Shown: positions 8,884 to 17,776, counted from the first letter of the stretch. The stretch: 64,000 nucleotides of DNA from Pedobacter sp. KBW06 (GCF_003852525.1 NZ_QAJL01000003.1:776321-840320), one strand, 5' to 3'. Numbers and translations are program-made. Notes: generated from the letters alone by a model not told the origin.

Positions 8884-10804
8884 GCACCTCCAGTTTTCCA
8901 TATTTTCTCAATTCGTATTCTTTAGACATCAGAAAGATCAGCGGCGTCACCAACAGGATGTGTGTGGAAGAAGTCAGGACCCCTCCGATCATCGGCAATA
9001 CGATGGGCTGCATTACATCTACCCCCACTCCTGTGGCCCATAACACGGGTACCAATCCAAAGAGCGACACACAAACGGTCATCAGTTTTGGTCTTAACCT
9101 TCTTGCCGCACCGAAAATCACATATTCTCTTAAATCTGCTTTGGTAATCGTTTCGCTGGAATTTCCTTTTAATTTGATCAGCTGCTGCATGGCATCATTG
9201 AGGTAGATGACCATCACAATTCCCGTCTCGACAGCGATCCCAAACAGGGCGATAAAACCTACTGCTACCCCAACGGAAAGGTTGACATCCCAGAACCAGA
9301 TCATATACGCTCCGCCGATTAAGGCAAAAGGAACGGTAATCAGACTCAGGAAAGCTTCCCTGATGGAATGAAAAGCAAAATATAAAGAGAAGAAAATGAT
9401 CACCAGCACTACCGGAGCAATCCACATCAGGGTTTGTTTCCCTCTGATCAGGTTTTCATACTGTCCGCTCCATTCCAGGAAATAACCTTCAGGAAGCATT
9501 CCTTTTTCTTTGTTCAGCTTCTCCATGGCATCCTGAACAGTACTTCCCAAATCTCTGTCCCTTACGTTAAACATCACTGCTCCACGAAGGATGGCGTTAT
9601 CAGAACTGATCATTGGCGGACCATCTTCAAACTTCACATCAGCCACTGCCGAAAGCGGTACTTCTCCAAACCCTTTGGATTGTACCGGAATGCGCTTGAT
9701 CCGCTCCACACTATTTCTGTATTCCTGGGCCAGGCGGACACTGATCGAAAAGCGCTGACGCCCTTCAATCGTATTGCCAATGGTGGCCCCACCCAATGCC
9801 GTTTCCACGATCTGGTTTACATCATCTACATTCAGTCCATAACGGGCCAGTTCCTCACGCTTCACATCGATAGAAAGGTATTTTCCACCCGTAATCGGCT
9901 CTACAAAAAGGTCACTTACCCCTGCAGTACCTTCCAATGCGGCCTTTACACGTTCAGAAACGGAAGCAATGGTATCCAGGTTTTGTCCGAAAACCTTAAT
10001 CCCTACATCTGTACGGATTCCGGTAGCCAGCATATTGATCCTGTTGATGATGGGCTGTGTCCAGCCATTCACCACTCCCGGGATTTGCAGTTTGGCATCC
10101 AGCTCATTGATGATGTCTTTTTTAGTAATCCCTTCCCTCCATTCTTTTTTAGGCTTCAGGGTAATGATCGTTTCGATCATACTGATCGGGGAATTATCGG
10201 TTGCCGTATTGGCACGTCCTGCTTTTCCTAAAACCTTATCTACTTCCGGAACAGATTTAATGATCTTATCCTGCACCTGCAGGATCCTTTTTGCTTCTGC
10301 ATTGGAAACATCCGGTAAGGTAACCGGCATAAAAAGTATGCTTTGTTCATCCAGAGGAGGAATAAATTCTGTTCCCAGGTTTTTCAATAAGGGAATGGTG
10401 ATCAGCAAGGCGATGATATTTACCGCCAAAGTTGTTTTTCTCCAATTTAAAACCACCCTGATGACTGGCTCATACACCTTTTCCAGCACCCTGTTTACAG
10501 GATTCGCATTGTCCGGTCTGAATTTACCCTTCATAAAGAAAGAGATCAGCACCGGTGCAAGGGTAATCACCAGCAAGGCATCGACGATCATGATGAAAGT
10601 CTTGGTGAAGGCCAGTGGATGGAATAATTTCCCCTCCTGCCCTGTCAGCATAAATACCGGAAGGAAAGAGGTGATGATGATGACCGTGGCAAAGAACACG
10701 CCCCTGGACACCTGTTTACTGGATTTGGTGATCACCGCAAGGCGCTCTTCTTCCGTAATCCAATCCGGAGATTTACGGAATCTGTTTTTTATCCACTTGA
10801 TCAT
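8867..10804 (-). CDS. cusA: CusA/CzcA heavy-metal RND permease, C-terminal half (split gene)
   Basis: 645 aa, equivalent to the second portion of a CusA-type pump (usual full length about 1040-1070). It begins in the cytoplasmic loop after transmembrane helix 4 (EERLAVITKSSKQVSRGVFFATVIII) and runs through helices 5-12 and the second porter half. Helix 10 keeps the proton-relay Glu (FGIAVETGIVM). Against E. coli CusA, the Met-triad positions M573 (NRINML) and M672 (GPPMIS) are Met, whereas the M623 position is Leu (ARYGLNV). Translation would restart at the ATG of an ATGA overlap with the N-terminal half. The in-frame triplets just upstream read TGA-ATC-ATG, so this half cannot be made by simple read-through. 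Confidence 0.9.
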   Translation of the reverse strand: MIKWIKNRFRKSPDWITEEERLAVITKSSKQVSRGVFFATVIIITSFLPVFMLTGQEGKLFHPLAFTKTFIMIVDALLVITLAPVLISFFMKGKFRPDNANPVNRVLEKVYEPVIRVVLNWRKTTLAVNIIALLITIPLLKNLGTEFIPPLDEQSILFMPVTLPDVSNAEAKRILQVQDKIIKSVPEVDKVLGKAGRANTATDNSPISMIETIITLKPKKEWREGITKKDIINELDAKLQIPGVVNGWTQPIINRINMLATGIRTDVGIKVFGQNLDTIASVSERVKAALEGTAGVSDLFVEPITGGKYLSIDVKREELARYGLNVDDVNQIVETALGGATIGNTIEGRQRFSISVRLAQEYRNSVERIKRIPVQSKGFGEVPLSAVADVKFEDGPPMISSDNAILRGAVMFNVRDRDLGSTVQDAMEKLNKEKGMLPEGYFLEWSGQYENLIRGKQTLMWIAPVVLVIIFFSLYFAFHSIREAFLSLITVPFALIGGAYMIWFWDVNLSVGVAVGFIALFGIAVETGIVMVIYLNDAMQQLIKLKGNSSETITKADLREYVIFGAARRLRPKLMTVCVSLFGLVPVLWATGVGVDVMQPIVLPMIGGVLTSSTHILLVTPLIFLMSKEYELRKYGKLEVHDVQH

Positions 10805-12099
10805 GATTCAGTTATTTTTTGTTGATCCTGTTCCCAGATCGCATAGCGCTCTGCAAGATGTTTATATGCGTTTTCACTCATGATAATTCCATTGTCGACA
10901 ATGACACCAATGGCCAGTGCAATTCCGGTCAGTGACATGATGTTAGAGGAAATATCAAAAGCATTCAGCAGGATGAAACTCGCTGCAATGGTGATCGGGA
11001 TCTGAATGATGATGCTCAATGCGCTTCTCCAGTGGAAAAGGAAAATGATCACAATGATCGAGACGACGATCATTTCTTCAATCAGCGTATGGGTGATGGA
11101 ATCTACCGCTTCACTGATCAACTCCCCACGGTCGTAGACAATATCGAATTTAACGCCCTTGGGCAATCCTTTCGACACTTCTTTCATTTTAGCCTTTACT
11201 TTCTCAATCACCTCGGCAGCATTCTCACCATAACGCATCACGACAATCCCGCCTGCACGTTCCCCTTCACCGTTCTGGTCGAAAATCCCCAGCCTCGTTT
11301 CTCCGGTCATCTGTACCGTAGCCAGGTCCGAAATCCGGATCGGCGTTCCGTTCTGGTTTTTCACCGGAATGTCTGAGATTTCCTTAATTGATTTGAGGTA
11401 TCCGGAAGTCTTAATGATATAGCCCATATCACTCATCTCAAACTTCCTTCCTCCGGATTCATTGTTATTGCTTCGTACCGCTGCAATCACCTCCGGGGCG
11501 GACAACTTATAATAAAGCAGTTTATTTGGATCTATGGAGATCTGATATTGTTTCTGGAATCCTCCAAAAGAAGCAATTTCACTCACTCCGGGAACGGTTT
11601 GTAAAGCAAACTTCACATACCAGTCCTGGATGGCCCTTTGCTCTCCAAGGTCCATATCGGGGGCATCCAGGGTGTACCATAAGACGTGGCCTACCCCTGT
11701 TCCATCCGGCCCCAGCTGAGGGGCAACGCCCTCAGGCAAGGTCTTCGAAATCGTACTGATCCGCTCCAGGACCCTTTCTCTCGCCCAATAGACATCCACA
11801 TCGTCTTCAAAGATGACATAGATAAAACTCATTCCGAACATGGAAGAACCACGAACATACTTGATCTTAGGAATCCCCTGCAAATTGGTGACCAGCGGAT
11901 AGGTGACCTGATCTTCGATCAGTTGCGGTGAGCGGCCCATCCATTCTGTAAATACAATCACCTGGTTTTCTGACAGGTCAGGAATCGCATCTATAGGGTT
12001 TTTCTTCACGGCATAAATGCCCCATACAAAAAGCCCCAGAGAAAGCACCAGCACAATAAACCGGTTGCGCATTGACCATTCTATAATTTTATGTACCAT
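10801..12099 (-). CDS. cusA: CusA/CzcA heavy-metal RND permease, N-terminal half (split gene)
   Basis: 432 aa, covering transmembrane helix 1 (MRNRFIVLVLSLGLFVWGIYAV), the first porter half (DLSENQVIVFTEWMGRSPQLIEDQVTYPL, typical of the HME-RND group) and helices 2-4. Helix 4 keeps the relay Asp (ALAIGVIVDNGIIMSENAYKHL). The protein stops in the cytoplasmic loop, where by alignment from memory this pump has about 21 residues more than E. coli CusA. The two halves together give 1077 residues, so nothing essential is missing. The gene starts the Cus block, 38 bp after a periplasmic HMA protein gene. Ion specificity Cu/Ag is inferred from the island. Confidence 0.9.
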   Translation of the reverse strand: MVHKIIEWSMRNRFIVLVLSLGLFVWGIYAVKKNPIDAIPDLSENQVIVFTEWMGRSPQLIEDQVTYPLVTNLQGIPKIKYVRGSSMFGMSFIYVIFEDDVDVYWARERVLERISTISKTLPEGVAPQLGPDGTGVGHVLWYTLDAPDMDLGEQRAIQDWYVKFALQTVPGVSEIASFGGFQKQYQISIDPNKLLYYKLSAPEVIAAVRSNNNESGGRKFEMSDMGYIIKTSGYLKSIKEISDIPVKNQNGTPIRISDLATVQMTGETRLGIFDQNGEGERAGGIVVMRYGENAAEVIEKVKAKMKEVSKGLPKGVKFDIVYDRGELISEAVDSITHTLIEEMIVVSIIVIIFLFHWRSALSIIIQIPITIAASFILLNAFDISSNIMSLTGIALAIGVIVDNGIIMSENAYKHLAERYAIWEQDQQKITES

Positions 12100-12137
12100 T
12101 TTTTTATTTTAATGATGCTGAGATCAACAATCTGGAA

Positions 12138-12506
12138 CTAGTGTTTTTTCTGGCCTTTAACGGGAAGCTTTTCTTCTCCTTCACGCTCATACTGGCAACA
12201 TCCGTGAAGCTTGTTATATGCTTCATCGCTGGCTTTATACTTTTGGGTATCGTAACCCACAGCTGCTACTTTTTGCTGTATCTGGTCGTTGCTGATGACA
12301 GCAGAATCATAGCTTACCTTTAATACTTTTGTTTCCGGGCTCCAGTTTGCCGCAGTCACTCCAGGCACTTTAAGCGCAGTTTCTATCTTTTTTTTACACA
12401 TGGTACAGTTACCACGCACTTTAATACTGTCTATTTTGGATTGTGCAAATACAGCAACGCTCAGGAAGGTCAATACGACCGCCGATAGGAATCTCAATGA
12501 TTTCAT
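12138..12506 (-). CDS. Secreted heavy-metal-associated (HMA) domain protein
   Basis: 122 aa with a signal peptide (MKSLRFLSAVVLTFLSVAVFAQS), so it is periplasmic, unlike CopZ. Residues about 24-90 form an HMA ferredoxin-like fold with metal-binding C34 and C37 (RGNCTMCKKKIE). A C-terminal tail adds HGCCQYE (H101, C103, C104) and a basic end. HMA proteins pass Cu(I) by ligand exchange. Lying directly upstream of the RND permease, it is a good candidate for delivering periplasmic copper to the pump, a role that soluble CusF plays in enterobacteria; this is an inference. Confidence 0.85.
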   Translation of the reverse strand: MKSLRFLSAVVLTFLSVAVFAQSKIDSIKVRGNCTMCKKKIETALKVPGVTAANWSPETKVLKVSYDSAVISNDQIQQKVAAVGYDTQKYKASDEAYNKLHGCCQYEREGEEKLPVKGQKKH

Positions 12507-12603
12507 AATAATGGTTATTTAAGAAAATGGGTTTAATAAAAAATGGGTTACGACTACATCATAACCAGGACGCGAACGCGTCGGGAAACAAAAGAAAAGG
12601 GTA

Positions 12604-13008
12604 TTATATTCTGTAGGTACAGTTTTTCAGGAAGACGGGAATTTTATTGCCCTCAGGAGGTGCATTACTCAATGCTTCCCTGGTAATTTTGATCGGAACC
12701 TGGGGTTGGTAATTGATGAATAAGGCAGGCAAAATCACCGCAGATAAGGCCGCGTTAAACTCATAAACCGGAATATTGGTTTTCTGAGATTTGTCTACTT
12801 TGGGCTGTTGTTTTTCATCCTCACAGCAGGATTTCGCCTTGGATTTTGGCGTTCCTTTAGGCATTCCGCAAAGACCACAGTTGCCTTTATCCGGCTGATC
12901 TAAACCCCAGCTCACCAACTCCCCCATGCAATAATGGAAGTGCAGCGTCGCCCCACTGGAAACACCCAGATAGAAGACAGCAAGTATGGTTAACAGAGTT
13001 CTTTTCAT
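12604..13008 (-). CDS. HYC_CC_PP family small secreted protein
   Basis: 134 aa with an N-terminal signal (MKRTLLTILAVFYLGVSSG). It carries the three motifs that give the family its name: HYC (LHFHYCMGELVSW), CC (KSCCEDEKQ) and PP (SNAPPEG), plus a second Cys pair CGLCGM. The Cys/His/Met content points to metal binding, and the family is regularly found beside copper efflux genes in Bacteroidota, but no biochemical role is established. A sister protein with the same architecture lies at 14758 in the same island. Confidence 0.75.
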   Translation of the reverse strand: MKRTLLTILAVFYLGVSSGATLHFHYCMGELVSWGLDQPDKGNCGLCGMPKGTPKSKAKSCCEDEKQQPKVDKSQKTNIPVYEFNAALSAVILPALFINYQPQVPIKITREALSNAPPEGNKIPVFLKNCTYRI

Positions 13009-13082
13009 TTAAGGTTCAAAGTTTGAAAATTAACGGCTTATATTTTTATATAATTATGGGATTATTTTATAAAATTCTGAGC

Positions 13083-14042
13083 TCAGGGAATCAAAATGAT
13101 CTTTCCTGTACTCTTTCTGCTCTCCAGGAAATCATGGGCAGCTTTGCCATCAGAAAGTTTAAAGGCAGTCGGCTCCGGCAAAACGATTTGTTTGGTCCTG
13201 ATCCATTCGAACAGCTGTCCGGCTCTTTTTATACGTTCCGTTCTGGAAGTCAGATAGCTCCACAGGTCTCCGCCGGTAAGTGTTTTAGAACCGTCCATCA
13301 GCATTCTCGGGTCGACAAAAGCAGGATCACCTCCACTCATTCCAAAAAACACGACCTGTCCGCATTCTTTTGTGACTTCAAAGCTATCAGACAAGGTACT
13401 GCCGATACTGTCATAGACCACATCCACCGCTCCTACTGCCCCGTTCAGCACTTGTGCCTTCCAGTCATCCCCATATAAATAGACCTGATCCGCACCATTC
13501 TGAATGGCAATTTCGGCCTTCTCCCGGGAAGAAGTCAAACCAATCACGGTGGCTCCGGAAATCCTGGCAATCTGCGTGAGCAATTGTCCTACTCCTCCTG
13601 CTACTGCATGGATCAGCACCTTTTCTCCTGCTTTTACCAGATGACTGTCGCTCGCCAGGTATTGTGCAGTAAGGCCTTGCAAGAGTACCGCAGCGGCAGT
13701 TTCAAAATCAATATCGTCAGGAAGCGGGAGTGCATGACTGACCGGCAGCGCCACATATTCTGCATTGGCAAAAGGGACATCAGCAAAAGCCACCCGATCG
13801 CCGGCTTTAAATTCCGGATGTCCGTTGGCATCAATCACCATACCGGCCCCTTCATAACCGGCAATAAACGGAGGTTGCCCTTTCAGGTGATAATTTCCTT
13901 TTCTGCGATAGATATCGGCAAAATTTAAGCCTATGGCTTTCATCTGAACCAATAACTCTCCTTCCTTCAAAACCGGATTGGGAACCTCTATGTATTCCAA
14001 TACTTCGGAGCCGCCAAAGCTGGAAAATGTTAATGCCTTCAT
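13083..14042 (-). CDS. Zinc-type quinone oxidoreductase family protein (NADPH:quinone reductase-like)
   Basis: 319 aa medium-chain dehydrogenase/reductase. The N-terminal GroES-like domain has GLNFADIYRRKGNY and PPFIAGYEGAGMV, and the Rossmann fold has LIHAVAGGVGQLLTQIARISGATVIG (AxGGVG nucleotide motif). The Cys/His zinc ligands of alcohol dehydrogenases are absent, as in the QOR group. It probably reduces quinones with NADPH. It lies inside the copper island between the HMA-AraC regulator and an HYC_CC_PP gene; quinone reduction would fit protection from copper-driven redox cycling, but this link is inference. Confidence 0.85.
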   Translation of the reverse strand: MKALTFSSFGGSEVLEYIEVPNPVLKEGELLVQMKAIGLNFADIYRRKGNYHLKGQPPFIAGYEGAGMVIDANGHPEFKAGDRVAFADVPFANAEYVALPVSHALPLPDDIDFETAAAVLLQGLTAQYLASDSHLVKAGEKVLIHAVAGGVGQLLTQIARISGATVIGLTSSREKAEIAIQNGADQVYLYGDDWKAQVLNGAVGAVDVVYDSIGSTLSDSFEVTKECGQVVFFGMSGGDPAFVDPRMLMDGSKTLTGGDLWSYLTSRTERIKRAGQLFEWIRTKQIVLPEPTAFKLSDGKAAHDFLESRKSTGKIILIP

Positions 14043-14107
14043 ATTAACTTTTAATGTGATCAGTTGATAGCCATGAAGGTAATCATCTCTTTTCTTAAAA
14101 TATCTTT

Positions 14108-14671
14108 TTAAATTTTGTCGATCGCCATTCGTCCCGGGCTTCCTGCAGACTTAAACTTACTCGGGGAAAGTCCCGTAATGGCTTTGAATTGAGCAGAGAG
14201 GTGTGAACTGCTGCTATAGCCCATTTTCACAGAAATCTCATTGAGGTTCAATTCTCCATATCCGATCAGCTCCTTCACTTTTTCAATTTTCTGATAGATG
14301 ATAAACTTTTCTATGGTCAGTCCTTCTGAATCAGAAAACAGGCGGCTGAGGTAGGTATAATCCCTGTTTACGCCAGAGGCGATCATACTGACCATGCTTT
14401 GATCGAGATTGGCGAGGTCAGAATGGTGAACCAGCTCAATGATGACATTTTTTACCCGCTCTACGAGCTGATCTTTTTCTTTATCGATCAGTTCAAAGCC
14501 CAGCAATTTCAAGGAGGCCCCGATATTTTCCAGCTGTGTTCCTTCCGGATCGGGATGAATCTGTACCGTTCCCAGGGTTATGTCAGAAACCAGAAAATTT
14601 AGTTTTTCCATTTGTTCGCGTACCGCAACGATGCAACGGCCGCAAACCATATTTTTTACGTGTAATAACAT
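14108..14671 (-). CDS. AraC family regulator with N-terminal HMA-like metal-sensing domain
   Basis: 187 aa. Residues about 1-65 look like a degenerate heavy-metal-associated domain: MLLHVKNMVCGRCIVAVREQMEKL carries C10 and C13 in the usual MxCxxC position, followed by a beta-alpha pattern ending in LKLLGFEL. Residues about 85-180 are an AraC DNA-binding domain with two helix-turn-helix motifs (YTYLSRLFSDSEGLTIEKFIIYQKIEKVKELI and LNEISVKMGYSSSSHLSAQFKAITGLSPSKFK). It is shorter than classical AraC proteins because the sensor is the small HMA fold. Position inside the copper island makes it the probable copper-responsive regulator of these genes (inference). Confidence 0.82.
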   Translation of the reverse strand: MLLHVKNMVCGRCIVAVREQMEKLNFLVSDITLGTVQIHPDPEGTQLENIGASLKLLGFELIDKEKDQLVERVKNVIIELVHHSDLANLDQSMVSMIASGVNRDYTYLSRLFSDSEGLTIEKFIIYQKIEKVKELIGYGELNLNEISVKMGYSSSSHLSAQFKAITGLSPSKFKSAGSPGRMAIDKI

Positions 14672-14757
14672 GAGTATTCAAGCTTGATTAAAAGTTCAAT
14701 TTCAGATGATGGCAGCAGCGCGCAAATGGCCTCAGCTCCCTGAAAATCAGACTTGAA

Positions 14758-15183
14758 TCAAATCAGCAATACCCTGTTTGAAATGTAAAGCGGTGTTTTT
14801 ACATAGAGTGGCGGACCGGTGTCCAGCTGCCATTTTTTAGCATTGATCAGCTTTTCTGAAAGGATTAAACCGGGAAAAGAATCCTGAATAGGGCTAAGCA
14901 AAATACTGGGCGCAGTTAATTCTACGGATGCCGTTCTTTTGATGTTTTCTTTGATCACATATTCCCCATGCTCGTCACAGCATTTGCAATCTTTATCCTG
15001 AGCACAGGATTTGCCATGTGCACCTGATTTTGCGTGATGCCCTGCGGTGTTTTCCGACATAGCATGAGCTGTCTTTTTTTGAACAAATAAAGATTGACCA
15101 GAACAATGGAGCATGCACACAAACAGACCTGTGGTTAACATCAGGTAAAATGCGGCAAAACTTAAAGCTCCAATTCTTTTCAT
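14758..15183 (-). CDS. Small secreted Cys/His-rich protein (HYC_CC_PP-like)
   Basis: 141 aa with a signal or anchor segment (GALSFAAFYLMLTTGLFVCMLHC). The mature part is rich in His and Cys: HAMSENTAGHHAKSGAHG, then CAQDKDCKCCDEHG, and a C-terminal GPPLYVKTPLY. Its order of HC, CC and PP motifs mirrors the HYC_CC_PP protein at 12604, so it is probably a divergent relative. Metal binding in the periplasm is likely from composition; no function is known. It stands between the copZ terminator and the AraC gene. Confidence 0.65.
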   Translation of the reverse strand: MKRIGALSFAAFYLMLTTGLFVCMLHCSGQSLFVQKKTAHAMSENTAGHHAKSGAHGKSCAQDKDCKCCDEHGEYVIKENIKRTASVELTAPSILLSPIQDSFPGLILSEKLINAKKWQLDTGPPLYVKTPLYISNRVLLI

Positions 15184-15236
15184 TTTAGGAATAACAAATG
15201 GCTATTGTGTTCCCTGCAAAGATGGGAAATAAATCA

Positions 15237-15263
15237 GGAGAAACCTGAAGTTCAGGTTTCTCC
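15237..15263 (-). terminator. Terminator hairpin after copA-copZ
   Basis: A perfect inverted repeat, GGAGAAACCTGAA at 15237-15249 and its complement at 15251-15263, lies 40 bp downstream of the copZ stop on the minus strand and is followed by a moderately T-rich stretch. It separates copA-copZ from the rest of the island. Confidence 0.65.
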
Positions 15264-15302
15264 ATGTAAATTTACGACATTATACAACTAATTGTCAATG
15301 GT

Positions 15303-15515
15303 TTATATTTTCTCAGATGCATACCCGGCTTTGCTCAAAGTATCTTTAATCACCTGAGCATCCAATGATTCGTCCCCTTCTACGGTAAGGATTTTGTCCG
15401 GACTGGTGGTATCCACTTCCCATTTAGAGATTGCCGACAGGTTGTTTAAATGCGGGGTAACGGTTGCGATACAGCCTTCACATTTGATAGTAGTTTTGAA
15501 TTTTAACGTTTCCAT
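15303..15515 (-). CDS. copZ: Copper chaperone, HMA domain (CopZ-like)
   Basis: 70 aa, exactly one HMA domain with no signal peptide, so cytoplasmic. The metal motif is KCEGCIATV (C12, C15), a variant of the usual MxCxxC with Lys in place of Met. The tail IKDTLSKAGYASEKI is the typical last helix and strand. CopZ proteins carry Cu(I) to the P1B ATPase; the gene follows copA by 29 bp and is surely cotranscribed. Confidence 0.88.
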   Translation of the reverse strand: METLKFKTTIKCEGCIATVTPHLNNLSAISKWEVDTTSPDKILTVEGDESLDAQVIKDTLSKAGYASEKI

Positions 15516-15544
15516 TTGAATTATTTAATTATGATTGATATTGA

Positions 15545-17776
15545 TTAACTTAATTTTGAGAGTTTTAACCTCAGGCTGTTTCCCACTACAGATACAGAAC
15601 TCAAAGCCATGGCAGCCCCTGCGATCATCGGGTTTAAAAGGAACCCATTGAAAGGATAAAGCAGACCTGCAGCAATAGGAATACCGATCAGGTTATAGAT
15701 AAATGCCCAGAACAGGTTCTGACGAATCGTACGTACCGTAAGCTTGGAGAGCCTTAATGCTTTAGGCACCTGTTGCAGGTCTGAAGAAACCAGGGTGATT
15801 TTAGCCACATCGATGGCAATATCAGAGCCTTTCCCCATGGCGATTGAAACGTCTGCCTGGGCTAAAGCCTGACTGTCATTGATTCCATCACCTACCATGG
15901 CTACTACTTTCCCCTGTGCCTGCAATTCCTTTACAAAATCTGCTTTGTCTGAAGGTAAAACTTCGGCTTTAAAATGGTCAATTCCGGCCTGTTTAGCTAC
16001 AGAAGCCGCAGTCTGCTGGTTATCGCCGGTAAGCATATATACGGTTATCCCCTGATCTTTTAGCGCTGCAACCGCTTTTGCCGAACCAGCTTTGATCTGA
16101 TCCGCGATGGCAACAATCGCCAGTACCTGTGTCGCATTGGCCAGGTAAATCACCGTTTGTGCCTGTTCCTGCAAAGCGAGGACTTTACTTTCTATTTCTT
16201 TAGCAACGGCAATCTTTTGCTCTTTTAAAATTTTGTGGCTTCCTGCCCAGTATTTATTGCCATTGAATACCCCTTCTACTCCTTTACCGGTTAAGCTTTC
16301 AAAATCACTGATCAGTGCTGGTTTTACACCCGCTTCTTTTAAGTGGTTTACAATCGCTTCGGCAAGCGGATGCTCGGAAGCATACTCCAGCGCCATCAGG
16401 ATTTCCGACAACTGCGCTTTTTCTTCAGGCAGGTTTGCAGCCCATTCTACTGCAGTTACTTCTGGTTTTCCTGCCGTGATCGTACCTGTTTTATCCAGGA
16501 TCACTGCATTTACTTTATATCCAAGCTCCAGGGCTTCCGCATCTTTGATCAGGATTCCGCTTTCGGCACCCTTCCCTATTCCCACCATAATGGCTGTAGG
16601 TGTTGCCAGTCCTAACGCACAAGGACAGGCAATCACGAGTACAGTCACCATTGCTAAAAGACCATGGGTAAAGGCATGTTCTCCTCCAAAAACCAACCAT
16701 GCTCCTAAAGTTAAAACGGCAATCAGCATGACTATAGGAACAAAAATCCCTGCAATCTTATCCACCAGTTTTTGTACAGGTGCTTTCGAGCCCTGTGCAT
16801 CCTGAACCAGTTTGATGATCTGGGCAAGCATGGTTTCCCCGCCTACCTTTTCTGCTTTAAAGCGGAAGGTTCCTTTTTGATTGATCGTTCCGGCGAAGAC
16901 CTTATCGCCCTCCGTTTTCGAGACGGCCACAGGTTCCCCGGTAATCATACTTTCGTCCACAAATGAACTGCCTGAGTACACCACGCCATCTACAGGAATC
17001 TTTTCTCCCGAACGGACCATCAGCCGATCTCCGATATGTACATCTGATACCGGAATTTCCTTTTCGCCATCTTCCGTAACGAGATATACGGTTTTCGGCT
17101 GTAAGCCAATCAGTTTTTTAATGGCGGAAGAAGTATTCGATTTTGCTTTTTCTTCAAGCAGTTTTCCCAGCATGATGAAAACAATCACCACTGCAGCGGC
17201 TTCAAAGTATACATGAGGATGGAGTCCTCTGGAATGCCAGAATTCCGGATAAAAGGTATTGAATACACTAAAAATATAGGCAATCCCGGTACTTAGGGCC
17301 ACCAGTGTATCCATATTGGCTTTCCCGTGCTGTGCCTGTTTCCAGGCATTGATGAAGAAGTTCCGTCCAAAAATAAAAAGGATTGGTGTGGTCAATGCCA
17401 GCATATAATAGTTACCGTTGGGCATGTCCATGAAGAACATTCCGATCATGACCACCGGCAATGCCAGGATGGAAGAAGCAATCATTCTCTTTTTTAAAGA
17501 TTCATAATTGTTCTTTTGTAGTTCTTCCTGTTTTTCTTTTGCCCCTTCGCTTTCCAGAATCAGGTCATAGCCGATAGACTGTACCACCTTCTGAAAGGCA
17601 GCAGGCTGTATCTGATCAGGGTGAAAAGTTACTTTTACAGATTGGGTGGCATAATTCACTTCTGCATGATCCACCCCTTCCTGCGCGCCAATCATCGATT
17701 GGACGCTCGTGGCACAGGAGGCACAAGTCATTCCTAAAACGGGCAAGGTAAGGGTTTCTATATTTTCTTTCATCAC
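15545..17776 (-). CDS. copA: Copper-translocating P1B-type ATPase
   Basis: 743 aa. One N-terminal HMA domain (LGMTCASCATS, C18 and C21), then the eight-helix P1B membrane domain with the CPC ion motif (IACPCALGLATP), actuator TGEP (SMITGEPVAV), phosphorylation site DKTGTITAGKP, the HP motif (SEHPLAEAI) and hinge GDGINDSQAL. The CPC motif with C-terminal MxxSS (ALSSVSVV) marks the Cu(I) group. It exports cytoplasmic Cu(I) using ATP. Two Met codons open the frame; the first (17776) sits about 16 nt after the predicted transcription start. It is the first gene of a copA-copZ operon. Confidence 0.95.
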   Translation of the reverse strand: MMKENIETLTLPVLGMTCASCATSVQSMIGAQEGVDHAEVNYATQSVKVTFHPDQIQPAAFQKVVQSIGYDLILESEGAKEKQEELQKNNYESLKKRMIASSILALPVVMIGMFFMDMPNGNYYMLALTTPILFIFGRNFFINAWKQAQHGKANMDTLVALSTGIAYIFSVFNTFYPEFWHSRGLHPHVYFEAAAVVIVFIMLGKLLEEKAKSNTSSAIKKLIGLQPKTVYLVTEDGEKEIPVSDVHIGDRLMVRSGEKIPVDGVVYSGSSFVDESMITGEPVAVSKTEGDKVFAGTINQKGTFRFKAEKVGGETMLAQIIKLVQDAQGSKAPVQKLVDKIAGIFVPIVMLIAVLTLGAWLVFGGEHAFTHGLLAMVTVLVIACPCALGLATPTAIMVGIGKGAESGILIKDAEALELGYKVNAVILDKTGTITAGKPEVTAVEWAANLPEEKAQLSEILMALEYASEHPLAEAIVNHLKEAGVKPALISDFESLTGKGVEGVFNGNKYWAGSHKILKEQKIAVAKEIESKVLALQEQAQTVIYLANATQVLAIVAIADQIKAGSAKAVAALKDQGITVYMLTGDNQQTAASVAKQAGIDHFKAEVLPSDKADFVKELQAQGKVVAMVGDGINDSQALAQADVSIAMGKGSDIAIDVAKITLVSSDLQQVPKALRLSKLTVRTIRQNLFWAFIYNLIGIPIAAGLLYPFNGFLLNPMIAGAAMALSSVSVVGNSLRLKLSKLS

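Noticed and set aside
10801..10860. Programmed -1 frameshift at the A-run joining the two RND halves
   Set aside because: The C-terminal frame is -1 relative to the N-terminal one, but after slippage at AAAAAA it meets TGA before the restart ATG, so slippage cannot give a fused protein.
9434..10883. Two long plus-strand reading frames (265 and 304 codons) opposite the RND permease
   Set aside because: They lie entirely antisense to a strongly conserved gene, show no recognisable family or signal features, and their residue composition (Cys/His/Ser-rich, irregular) is that of a shadow frame.
16233..16805. 190-codon plus-strand frame opposite copA
   Set aside because: Antisense to the conserved P-type ATPase core; no family similarity.
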